From the NCBI RefSeq assembly GCF_041434935.1, contig NZ_CP107964.1, positions 4,092,001 through 4,156,000 of the forward strand: DNA of 64,000 bases. Direction: 5' to 3'. Made by a program: the position numbers and the translations under genes. Below the pieces are notes generated by a model. That model had not been told where the DNA came from. It worked only from the letters and a program-made list of their open reading frames with translations, and ran no database searches. Below, in pieces: positions 24,063 to 31,694 of the stretch (within the stretch, counting starts at the first letter, position 1; each line of letters opens with the position of its first letter). Source of the stretch: Kitasatospora sp. NBC_00374. Lineage in GTDB: Bacteria; Actinomycetota; Actinomycetes; Streptomycetales; Streptomycetaceae.

Positions 24063-25280
24063 TCAGCCGACCAGCCAGGATCCGATCGGCTTGACGGCGC
24101 CGGCGCCACCCCCGCCGTCCTTCAGCGCGGCCGCCTGAGCCGGCGACAGCGGCTTGTCCCAGACCTTGATGTGACCGATGACACCCGCCCAGTAGCTGCC
24201 CCAGATGCCGTGGTGGCGGTTGCGGCCCAGCTGCAGCGGGCCGGGTCCGGCCCATACCGCGGGGACGGCGGCGGTACCGGCCGGGGCACCGTTCACATAC
24301 AGCGCGATGGAGTGCTGGTCGGCGTCGTAGACACCGGTGAGCAGCACCCAGGCGCCGACGGTGTTGATGTTGTCGGAGAGCACCTGCACGGCCGTCGCGT
24401 CCGCGCCGCCGTCCGCGGTCTGCACCCGGAACACCCAGGACTTGCGCCCGTTGACGTCGTCGCGCCCGAGGTCGAAGGAGTAGGAGATGCCGTCGCCCTG
24501 GCTGATCGCGGAGCGCGGGCCCTCCGCCGCCTCGTTGTAGACCCAGGCCGAGACGCTGAAGCTCTTGGCCACGTCGATCACCGGATTCGCCGACTGGGCG
24601 AACGAGTTGCCGTTGCTGCGCAGCCTCAGCACGAAGCCGTTCTGCACGCTGCTGACCTGGGCGTCCGGGCCGACCGCCAGGTTGGCCTGGCCGGAACCGT
24701 CGGCGAGCAGATTCGGCTGGCCCGGGACGGTCGGCGAGCTCCCGGGCGCACCGGAGGCCGAGGCCGAGCCGCCGGACGCGGAGGCGCTCGGCGAGCCGGT
24801 CGCGCTCGGCTTCTCGTTGCCGTTCACGCCCTTGATGACCACGGCGCCCACGCCGACGCCCAGGACGCAGGCCAGCGCGACGATACCGAGGGTCCACAAC
24901 CGCCGACGCCGACGCGCCTGGGCCGCACCCTGATCGGCCAGCGCCTCCCAGTCCGGCTCGGCCGCGGGATTGCCGAACTGCTGCGGGCCCGGCGAGAACT
25001 GGGACTGAGGAGGCTGCTGGAACTGAGGAGGCGCCTGGAAACCGCCCTGTTGCGGAAACTGACCCTGCGGTCCCGGATATCCGTAGCCGGAAACCGGCGC
25101 CTGGGGCGGATAACCGTAGCTGCCGGGCGCCGCCGCCCCCGGCCCGGGGTCCTGCGGCGGGACGGCCTCCGGAGGCTGTACCTGGGCCGACACGCGCGGG
25201 TCGGGCATGGTGGGCTGGGTGTTCCGCGGGTCCTGCCCGGGGGCGGCGGCCCCGCCCGGGTGTTCCGTGCCGTCAGTCAT
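24063..25280 (-). CDS. Membrane-anchored LamG/concanavalin-A-like protein
   Basis: A 405-residue protein with a Pro/Gly/Gln-rich cytoplasmic N-terminus (~125 residues, with GYGYPPQ-like units), one membrane segment (LWTLGIVALACVLGVGVGAV), a Ser/Ala/Pro linker and a C-terminal LamG-like jelly-roll domain (FSVSAWVYNEA, then HIKVWDKPLSPAQAAAL at the end). Such domains bind sugars outside the cell. Next to the glycan operon it may tether or sense the polymer (inference). No ribosome binding site; TAGCAT seven bases upstream suggests leaderless expression. Confidence 0.82.
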   Translation of the reverse strand: MTDGTEHPGGAAAPGQDPRNTQPTMPDPRVSAQVQPPEAVPPQDPGPGAAAPGSYGYPPQAPVSGYGYPGPQGQFPQQGGFQAPPQFQQPPQSQFSPGPQQFGNPAAEPDWEALADQGAAQARRRRRLWTLGIVALACVLGVGVGAVVIKGVNGNEKPSATGSPSASASGGSASASGAPGSSPTVPGQPNLLADGSGQANLAVGPDAQVSSVQNGFVLRLRSNGNSFAQSANPVIDVAKSFSVSAWVYNEAAEGPRSAISQGDGISYSFDLGRDDVNGRKSWVFRVQTADGGADATAVQVLSDNINTVGAWVLLTGVYDADQHSIALYVNGAPAGTAAVPAVWAGPGPLQLGRNRHHGIWGSYWAGVIGHIKVWDKPLSPAQAAALKDGGGGAGAVKPIGSWLVG

Positions 25281-25287
25281 AGACGGG

Positions 25288-25293
25288 ATGCTA
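25288..25293 (-). promoter_or_regulatory. Candidate -10 element (leaderless) for the LamG gene
   Basis: On the minus strand TAGCAT is followed by seven bases and then the ATG at 25280. No clear -35 box is seen. Confidence 0.45.
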
Positions 25294-25485
25294 GAACATC
25301 AGGCCGCGGAGCCCGATGGCGGATTCGGATAACGACACCAGATCGGAAGAATCCCGCGACCGGCCGCGCCCCTTCCACGGCGCCGCCCCCCACCGGGGTG
25401 CTTACCGTCCGCCGCGTCGAACCCCGCCGAGAGAAGGCGGCACACCGAAGTCCGGCCGAAACGGCGAACCACGTCCACGGCCCTG

Positions 25486-25520
25486 CCCGCAGCCCGCAGC
25501 CCGCAGCCCGCAGCCCGCAG
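25486..25520. repeat. Five tandem copies of CCCGCAG
   Basis: Five exact head-to-tail 7-base units in an 800-base stretch without a supportable intact gene (25281-26058). Confidence 0.9.
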
Positions 25521-25842
25521 CAGCCGACCGGCGACCCGTCTTCCCGGTGCTCCGCGGACCGTGAATTGCGGTCCGATTCCCGCTGCGGCGGCCGGGCCGG
25601 GCGATGCCGGAGTGAATCCCTTTCAGCCGCCGGTGCGGGCCTGCACGTGCGGGTTCGGGCATTCGATCGTCCGACGGGACGGGGCTGCGCCGAAATGACC
25701 GCGGAATGCGGCCGGGTGATCCCGCCCCGGCCGACCGGCCGGGCCGGAAATCCCCCGACCGTGCTGCCGGGGTACTCCGCGACGCCTCTCACCGGCCCGA
25801 GTCCCCGCCCGTGCGTGGCACCGGATCACCGGCGCCCGTCGT

Positions 25843-25935
25843 CACGGCCTGGTTCTGCGCGTGGTCGATCGACCGGTACACCAGCGTGTGCTCGCCGTCA
25901 CCGCTCACCGCGGTGACCCGCTTCAGTGCCGTGCC
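25843..25935 (-). pseudogene. Relic of a secreted Ig-like/OmpL47-type repeat protein
   Basis: The minus frame reads GTALKRVTAVSGDGEHTLVY then RSIDHAQNQAVTTG. This matches the common 'DGTHTLEYRSTDAAGN' strand-turn of Ig-like repeats at the C-terminus of secreted actinobacterial proteins. The sequence on either side is not domain-like and there is no start or full domain, so this is a decayed fragment. Confidence 0.4.
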
Positions 25936-26058
25936 CGGTGGACCACGACACCTGACGGCCCACCACCCGGCGGACCCGGACAACCGCAGGGAGATACCCC
26001 GTGCGCCCTCTCCGGCCCACGACGGCGGGGCACGAACGGCAGAGGGTGCGGACGACGG

Positions 26059-26090
26059 AAGGCCCGGCCGGATTCCTCCGACCGGGCCTT
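26059..26090. terminator. Terminator after tRNA-Thr
   Basis: Arms AAGGCCCGG-CGG and CCG-CCGGGCCTT (one mismatch) enclose a six-base loop, starting 9 bases past the tRNA 3' end on the minus strand. Confidence 0.75.
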
Positions 26091-26098
26091 GCCTATTG

Positions 26099-26172
26099 AG
26101 CCGCCTGCGGGATTCGAACCCGCGACCTACGCATTACGAGTGCGTTGCTCTGGCCAGCTGAGCTAAGGCGGC
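26099..26172 (-). tRNA. tRNA-Thr (anticodon CGT)
   Basis: A 74-base minus-strand sequence folds as a tRNA: acceptor GCCGCCT/AGGCGGC, D-arm GCTC...GAGC, anticodon loop with CGT between ACGCA and TGCGT, and T-loop GGTTCGAATCC. The anticodon CGT reads ACG (Thr). The CCA end is not encoded. A hairpin terminator follows. It is not next to any integrase, so there is no sign of an attachment site in use. Confidence 0.95.
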
Positions 26173-26294
26173 ACCGTCGCCGGTCTGTTCCCAGCCCCGA
26201 GGGGATGAGCGTCGCACCAACAACGCGGGTCAGTCTACACAGTTTCCGACCGTGATCCGTACCGGCCCCCGCCGGTGTGGCCGGGGCCGCGGCC

Positions 26295-26960
26295 TCAGGC
26301 GGAGGCGACCGCCAGCTTGGCGGCGAACCCCGCGAACAGGACCGCGACGCCTCCGGTCAGTCCGGCGGAGAGCCGCTTGCGGCGGCGGAAGGCGGCGGCG
26401 ACCTTCGTGCCGGTGAAGATCAGCACGGACAGGTAGAGCAGGCTGAAGCCCTGCAGGATCCCGCCGAGCAGCGTGAAGGAGAGCACCGGCTGCCCGTACC
26501 CGGGGTCGACGAACTGCGTGAAGAAGGAGAGCAGGAAGATCAGCGCCTTGGGGTTCAGCAGGCTGATCGCCAGCGCCCTGCCGAACGGCCGCTCGGTGTC
26601 GATTCCGGCCGGGCTCGGCGCGCCGTCGCCGCCGCCGTCGGCTGCGGCCGCCCTGCGTTCCCGCCAGAGCTCGCGGGCCGCCCGGCACAGTCCGAAGCCG
26701 ATCCACAGCAGGTAGGCCGCGCCGCCGAACTTCACCACCGCGAAGACCGCGGGGTTGGCCTTCACCAGGGAGGCGGCCCCCAGCGAAGTGAGGCTTATCA
26801 GCGTGAAGTCGCCGACGAAGACACCGGCAGCGGCCCGGTAGCCGGTGCGGATGCCCTTGCGGGCGGCCACGGAGAGGACGTACAGCGAGTTCGGGCCGGG
26901 CAGCAGGACGATCACCAGGGCGCCGAGGGTGTACGTCGCGAGGTCGTTGACTCCGAGCAC
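26295..26960 (-). CDS. LysE/LeuE family amino-acid exporter
   Basis: A 221-residue protein with six hydrophobic segments and the LysE-family signature LLPGPNSLYVLSVAARKG near residue 20 and SLLNPKALIFLLSFF in the middle. The opening (NDLATYTLGALVIVLLPGPN) and length resemble the leucine exporter LeuE more than RhtB. It should export an amino acid. GTG start at 26960 has GGAG seven bases upstream; an open frame 21 codons further up is unlikely. Confidence 0.87.
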   Translation of the reverse strand: MLGVNDLATYTLGALVIVLLPGPNSLYVLSVAARKGIRTGYRAAAGVFVGDFTLISLTSLGAASLVKANPAVFAVVKFGGAAYLLWIGFGLCRAARELWRERRAAAADGGGDGAPSPAGIDTERPFGRALAISLLNPKALIFLLSFFTQFVDPGYGQPVLSFTLLGGILQGFSLLYLSVLIFTGTKVAAAFRRRKRLSAGLTGGVAVLFAGFAAKLAVASA

Positions 26961-27063
26961 GGATGCGCTCCTACGGCAGACGCGAGAACGGGGGCGCACC
27001 ATGCTAACCAGAAGGACCGTCAAGCAGAAACGCTCATGACAGCAGCCGGTTCACGCCCTCGGC

Positions 27064-28671
27064 TCACTTGCTGCAGCGGGTTCCGTTCGCCGGGGCCTCG
27101 CCGCCCAGCAGGTAGCGGTTGACCGCCTCGTCGATGCAGTCGCTGCGCCGGCCGTAGGCGGTGTGCCCGTCGCCCTCGTAGGTCAGCAGCCGGCCGGACT
27201 CCAGCTGCCCGGCCAGCGACTGGGCCCACGCGTACGGCGTGGCCGGGTCGCGTGTGGTGCCGACCACCACGATCGGGACGGACCCGGCGGCCCGGACGGT
27301 GTGCGGCGCGCCGGTCGGCCTGACCGGCCAGTACGCACAGCCCAGCGCCATCCACGCCATGTCCCGGCCGAACCGCGGCGCGACCCGCTCGAAGTCCGGC
27401 ACCGCGGCCTGCGCCGCCGCCGGGTCGGCGAAGGCCGCCGGCAGGTCGAGGCAGTTGACCGCCATGTTGGCGAACATCAGGTTGGGGTACGAGCCGTCCG
27501 GCTCGCGCTCGTAGTAGCTGTCGGAGAGCTTGAGCAGGGCCGTCCCGTCGCCCGCCTTCGCGTCACTGACGGCGCTGCGCAGCTGGGACCAGAGGAACTC
27601 CGCGTACATGGCCTGGATGGTGCCGGTGGTGGCCTGCGACTCGGTGAGCGGCCGGCCCGAATCGGTGGGCAGCGGCCGGGCGTCGATCCGCTTGAACAGG
27701 TCCGTGAGCTGTCGGCCGGCCTCCTCCTCGGTACGGCCGAGCGGGCAGTCCTCGCGCTTGACGCAGTCCTTGGCGAAGGCCGACCAGGCGGTCTCGAAGC
27801 CGGCCGCCTGCCCCTTGTTCCCCCCGACGGCGTCCAGCGACGGGTCCATCGCGCCGTCCAGCACCATCCGGCCGACCCGGGCGGGGTAGAGCCCGGCGTA
27901 GGTGGCGCCGAGGAAGGTGCCGTAGGACTTGCCGAGGTAGCTGAGCCGCTCGTCGCCGAGCAGGGCGCGCAGCACGTCCATGTCGCGGGCGGCCTCGACG
28001 GTGCTCACGTGTCCGAGCACGGCGCCGGAACGCTGTCGGCAGCCCTCCGCGAACTCCTTGTCGGCGACGACCAGGGCGTCGATCTCGGCCTGGTCGTCGG
28101 GGGTGATGTCGACGGCGGTGAAGGCGTCCATCCGGTCGCCGCTCAGGCAGGTGACCGGGCTGGAGCGGCCGACCCCGCGCGGGTCCAGACCGACCAGGTC
28201 GTACCTGGCCCGCAGGCCGGGGTCGAAGCTGCGGGCCGAGCCCTCCATGTACTCGACGGCCGAACCGCCGGGGCCGCCGGGGTTGACCAGCAGCGAGCCG
28301 AGCCGGCCCGTGCCACCGGTGCTCCGCAGCCGGGCCGCGGTGAGGGTGACGTCGCCGGCGGCCGGGTCCGCGTAGTCGAGCGGGACCTTGAAGGTGGTGC
28401 ACTCGAACTCGCCGTCACAGCTCTGCCAGCCGAGCTGCTGGGCGTAGTACCGCGCCAGGTTCGGCGGGATCTGCGCCGGGAGCGGTTCCAGCGGGGTCGC
28501 CGTGGTCGCACCGGGAGCCACCGCGGCCGGGCCGCGGCCGTCCGAGGAGGAGCCCGAGCCGTCGGCGGGCCCCGGGACTCCACCGCCGGCGGTGCACCCG
28601 GCCGCGAGCAGCAGGCTCACGGCGGCGGCCACGGGGACGGACCTTCGCAGGGGCAGCCTGGCAGCTCGCAT
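27064..28671 (-). CDS. Lipoprotein alpha/beta-hydrolase, tripeptidyl aminopeptidase type
   Basis: A 535-residue exported protein. The N-terminus is a lipoprotein signal (basic residues, VAAAVSLLLAAGC with the lipobox Cys), then a Gly/Ser linker. The catalytic domain shows LVNPGGPGGSAVEYM (oxyanion region), DPRGVGRSSPV, the nucleophile elbow LGKSYGTFLGATYA, and a C-terminal VVVGTTRDPATPY and EGDGHTAY with the catalytic Asp and His. This is the S33 family of Streptomyces mycelial tripeptidyl aminopeptidases (SlpD/SlpE-like). It should trim peptides at the cell surface. The next gene upstream is 287 bases away. Confidence 0.9.
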   Translation of the reverse strand: MRAARLPLRRSVPVAAAVSLLLAAGCTAGGGVPGPADGSGSSSDGRGPAAVAPGATTATPLEPLPAQIPPNLARYYAQQLGWQSCDGEFECTTFKVPLDYADPAAGDVTLTAARLRSTGGTGRLGSLLVNPGGPGGSAVEYMEGSARSFDPGLRARYDLVGLDPRGVGRSSPVTCLSGDRMDAFTAVDITPDDQAEIDALVVADKEFAEGCRQRSGAVLGHVSTVEAARDMDVLRALLGDERLSYLGKSYGTFLGATYAGLYPARVGRMVLDGAMDPSLDAVGGNKGQAAGFETAWSAFAKDCVKREDCPLGRTEEEAGRQLTDLFKRIDARPLPTDSGRPLTESQATTGTIQAMYAEFLWSQLRSAVSDAKAGDGTALLKLSDSYYEREPDGSYPNLMFANMAVNCLDLPAAFADPAAAQAAVPDFERVAPRFGRDMAWMALGCAYWPVRPTGAPHTVRAAGSVPIVVVGTTRDPATPYAWAQSLAGQLESGRLLTYEGDGHTAYGRRSDCIDEAVNRYLLGGEAPANGTRCSK

Positions 28672-28958
28672 GGTGTGTCTCTCTCTTCGACCTCGTCGGC
28701 CTTCATCGACCTTCGACGCGGGTGCCGGGCCCGGTGGCGGTCGACCCCGTGCCCACCGGCCGTCCGGGGTGCTCACCCGCCGGCTGCCCCGAGCGTAGCG
28801 GGCGGGCCCGGGACCTGCCGGGTCACCGGCAACCGGACGGGGAACAGCACCCGGTCGCCGCGCATCCGGCGCAAGGCGGCGCGGGCGGCACAGGCGGCAC
28901 GGGGACACACGCGTCACAGGGCGGCACAGGCAGCGCGGATGACACCCGCGCAGTCGGC

Positions 28959-30044
28959 TCAGGCGGGCTTGGCCAGGCTCTCCGCCAGGTACTGCACCGC
29001 GACCCGGACCAGCCGCAGCCGCTCCCCCGCGGGCGCGAAGTCCTGGACGATGTCGGAGATCCTCACGTCGGCCCTGGCCGCCGGCCCCTTGCCCGCGTGC
29101 AGCGCGCTCTGCAGCTTCCGCGCACTGGCCACGCCCTCCCCGTCGGCCTTGGCGGCGGCGAGCAGCAGCCGGGCCGCGGTGTTCTGCGGGGCCTCGGTTC
29201 CGGCCTGGGTGAGGGCGGGGGCGTCGTAGCGGCCGGAGACCGCGGCGGCGGCGCCGTACAGGTCGGGCCGGGTCAGCCCGGCAGCGGCGGCGCACGGGGC
29301 CCCGCCTTCGAGGCCGAGCACCCCCCAGCCCGCGGGCCCGGCCGGCAGGGTACGGAAAGCGCCCGTCACGGCGGTGCGCAGGGCCGCGTCGTCGGCGACC
29401 GCCTGCGGTGCGGCGGCGACCAGGTCGCAGGGGTGGCCGGTGCCGTTCGGTGCCTCGGGGGCCACCACCACGAACGGGTTGGCCTTGCCGAGCTGCACCG
29501 CGGACGCCACCCCTTCGAACACCTCGGGCCGCTCGACGTCGGCGGTCCGGCCGGCGGTGCCGGAGTGCAGCACGATCACCGGGAACGCCGTCTTCGGCTG
29601 CTCCTGGTACTGGGCCGGCAGCCAGACCCGCACCGAGCGGGGGCGGCCGTCGGGAGCGGCCACCACCGCCTGCAGCAGTTCTCCGCCGGCCGGGTGGCCG
29701 ACGGACTCGAAGTGGGTGACCACCGGCGGCAGCTCCGTGGCGGTCGGCCGGGCGCTGCTCGCCACCGGCGGCGCGGCCGGTTGCGGCCCGGCGTCGGGCC
29801 CGGACTCCTCGGCCGCGCTCCAGGTCGGCCGACCGCCGAGGGCCACCGCGACGGCCAGCGCGGTCACGCAGATCACGCAGACCACCGCGGCGCCGGCCCG
29901 CAGCAGCACCGGCCGCTGCTCGGCGGTGATCTCGTACGTCTGCGCGGCCCGCAGGTCGCGCCAGCGCAGCAGGGCGGCCCGGGCCAGCCAGCCGGCGGCC
30001 ACCGCCGAGATCACCAGGGGCACCATGAGGAGCGGACGGGGCAT
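28959..30044 (-). CDS. Membrane-anchored alpha/beta-hydrolase-fold protein lacking the usual nucleophile
   Basis: A 361-residue protein with two N-terminal membrane segments (residues ~5-25 and ~47-70), a Pro/Ala linker, and an esterase-D/mycolyltransferase-like domain (VWLPAQYQEQPKTAFPVIVL, then FVVVAPEAPNGTGHPCDLVA). Where the G-x-S-x-G elbow is expected the sequence reads GVLGLEGGAPCAAAAG, so the Ser appears replaced by Glu; it may be a non-enzymatic or altered member. GAGGTGG precedes the ATG. The 28672-28958 gap has only GC-rich degenerate repeats. Confidence 0.75.
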   Translation of the reverse strand: MPRPLLMVPLVISAVAAGWLARAALLRWRDLRAAQTYEITAEQRPVLLRAGAAVVCVICVTALAVAVALGGRPTWSAAEESGPDAGPQPAAPPVASSARPTATELPPVVTHFESVGHPAGGELLQAVVAAPDGRPRSVRVWLPAQYQEQPKTAFPVIVLHSGTAGRTADVERPEVFEGVASAVQLGKANPFVVVAPEAPNGTGHPCDLVAAAPQAVADDAALRTAVTGAFRTLPAGPAGWGVLGLEGGAPCAAAAGLTRPDLYGAAAAVSGRYDAPALTQAGTEAPQNTAARLLLAAAKADGEGVASARKLQSALHAGKGPAARADVRISDIVQDFAPAGERLRLVRVAVQYLAESLAKPA

Positions 30045-30265
30045 GGGCGCACCACCTCGGAGGAGGACCGGCCGCCGGTACCGCGGCGGGCTCAGCCCTC
30101 AGGGTGCACAACGCGCCGCCCGGGCGGGCCCGGGCCGTACGGGCGGCGGGCGACGTTCACTCGAACGAGCGAGCCGAGGGGCGCGGGCGGCCGCGACCGC
30201 TCGGCAGCCGCGGCACGACCGGCCGGTCGCCCGGGTACCGAGGCACGGGCAAACCGGAGTCGAGC

Positions 30266-30328
30266 ACGTACGGCGGGTCGGGCAGGTACGGCGGTCGGGC
30301 AGGTACGGCGGTCGGGCAGGTACGGCGC
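30266..30328. repeat. 17-base tandem repeat array near the holB 3' end
   Basis: GGTACGGCGGTCGGGCA occurs twice exactly (30285-30301, 30302-30318), flanked by partial copies on both sides. It lies just past the holB stop at 30340. The rest of 30045-30339 shows no gene. Confidence 0.85.
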
Positions 30329-30339
30329 GCCGCGTGGGC

Positions 30340-31554
30340 TCAGCCGGCCCGGAGCGCCACCGTCATCGCCTCGACCGCGAGCAGCGGGTCGACGTTGCGG
30401 TCCAGCGCGCGCCGGCACTGCAGGACGGCCTCGATCCGGCGCAGGGTCTGTTCGGGCGCCCCCGCCGCCGCGACCTTGCCGACGGCCGGGCGCTGGTCCT
30501 CGTTGGCCAGCGGCCCGGTGGCGCCGAACTGGACGGCGAGGACGTCCCGGTAGAAGCCGAGCAGGTCGTTCAGGGCGGTGCCGAGGGTCTCCCGTCGGGT
30601 GCGGGTGGCCCGGCTCTTCTGCCGCTTCTCCAGGTCCTTGACCGCGCCGGCCATCCCGCGCGGCGCCCGGCTGCCCTCGGCCGCGCCGTACGCCGCCCTG
30701 AGGTCGCCGGTCTCCTTGGCGTCCTGGGTCTCGGCGAGCGCGTCCGCGTCCGCCTTGGCCGTGTCCACCAGCCGCTGCGCGGCGGTCAGGCATCCGCCCA
30801 GGTCGGCGACGTCCAGGGGGATCCGCAGGACGTCCGCGCGCCGGGCCCTGGCCTGGTCGTCCACCGCCAGTCGGCGGGCCCGGTCGATGTCACCCTGGCC
30901 GGCCAGCGCCGCGACCCGCGCCGTCTCGGGCTCGACGCCGTCGCGGCGGACCAGCATGTCGGCCACCGCCTCGGCCGCCGGGGTGCGCAGCACCAGCAGG
31001 CGGCTGCGCGAACGGATCGTCGGCAGCACGTCCTGGACGGAGGGGGCGCAGAGCAGCCAGACCGTCCGGGGCGAGGGCTCCTCGACGCCCTTGAGCAGGG
31101 CGTTGGCCGCGGCCTCGGTGAGTCGGTGCGCGGCGTCGATCAGGATCACCGACCAGCGGCCGCCGGTCGGGTAGCTGGACGCGCGGAGCACCAGCTCGCG
31201 CATGTCGCCGACGCCGATCGACAGCCCGTCCGTGCGGACGTACTTCACGTCCGCGTGGCTGCCCGCGAGGACGGTGTGGCAGCCGTCGCAGAATCCGCAG
31301 CCGGGTGTGCCGCCGAGCTCCAGGTCGGGGCTGGTGCACTGGAGCGACGCGGCGAAGGCCCGGGCCGCCGTGGTCTGCCCGGCCCCGGGCGGGCCGGTGA
31401 ACAGCCAGGCGTGCGTCATCAGGGAGGCGTTCGCCGCCGGATCGGCCGCACCGCCGCCTCGGCCGGCCGCAGCCGTCGCCCGCGCGGCCCGGGCGGCTGC
31501 CTGCAACTGCTCCACCACCCGGTCCTGACCGACCAGGTCGTCCCACACACTCAC
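30340..31554 (-). CDS. holB: DNA polymerase III subunit delta'
   Basis: A 404-residue clamp-loader subunit. It has the N-terminal VWDDLVGQDRVVEQL, a P-loop-like GPPGAGQTTAARAF, four Cys for zinc (CGFCDGC and a preceding C), a Walker-B position in VILIDAAHRLTEAAANALLK and the SRC-like LPTIRSRSRLLVL. The P-loop Lys is replaced by Gln and the Asp-Glu box is D-A, consistent with delta' acting as the non-ATPase stator of the clamp loader. GTG start at 31554 has GGGAG seven bases upstream. It follows tmk after a strong terminator. Confidence 0.92.
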   Translation of the reverse strand: MSVWDDLVGQDRVVEQLQAAARAARATAAAGRGGGAADPAANASLMTHAWLFTGPPGAGQTTAARAFAASLQCTSPDLELGGTPGCGFCDGCHTVLAGSHADVKYVRTDGLSIGVGDMRELVLRASSYPTGGRWSVILIDAAHRLTEAAANALLKGVEEPSPRTVWLLCAPSVQDVLPTIRSRSRLLVLRTPAAEAVADMLVRRDGVEPETARVAALAGQGDIDRARRLAVDDQARARRADVLRIPLDVADLGGCLTAAQRLVDTAKADADALAETQDAKETGDLRAAYGAAEGSRAPRGMAGAVKDLEKRQKSRATRTRRETLGTALNDLLGFYRDVLAVQFGATGPLANEDQRPAVGKVAAAGAPEQTLRRIEAVLQCRRALDRNVDPLLAVEAMTVALRAG

Positions 31555-31641
31555 GCCGCGCTCCCTGCCGCCGACCCCGTCCGCCACCGAGCCTAACGCC
31601 CGCCCAGGACACCGCTCCGCCACCGGGCGCCGGCGGGGACG

Positions 31642-31677
31642 GGTCCGGCCCCGGCGCGGGTGCGCCGGGGCCGGACC
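31642..31677 (-). terminator. Strong terminator after tmk
   Basis: A perfect 16-base inverted repeat (GGTCCGGCCCCGGCGC and its complement) with a four-base loop begins 17 bases after the tmk stop on the minus strand. Confidence 0.85.
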
Positions 31678-31694
31678 TCTCACTGCCGGACCGC

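Noticed and set aside
23861..24109. 82-codon minus frame in the glycan operon leader
   Set aside because: No ribosome binding site and unstructured composition; it overlaps the palindromic region.
25281..26100. Several 60-170-codon frames in the region before the tRNA
   Set aside because: Arg/Pro/Ala low-complexity sequence apart from the short Ig-like fragment reported separately.
26099..26172. The tRNA-Thr considered as an integration site
   Set aside because: No integrase, no direct repeat of the tRNA 3' end found nearby, and no change in composition of flanking genes.
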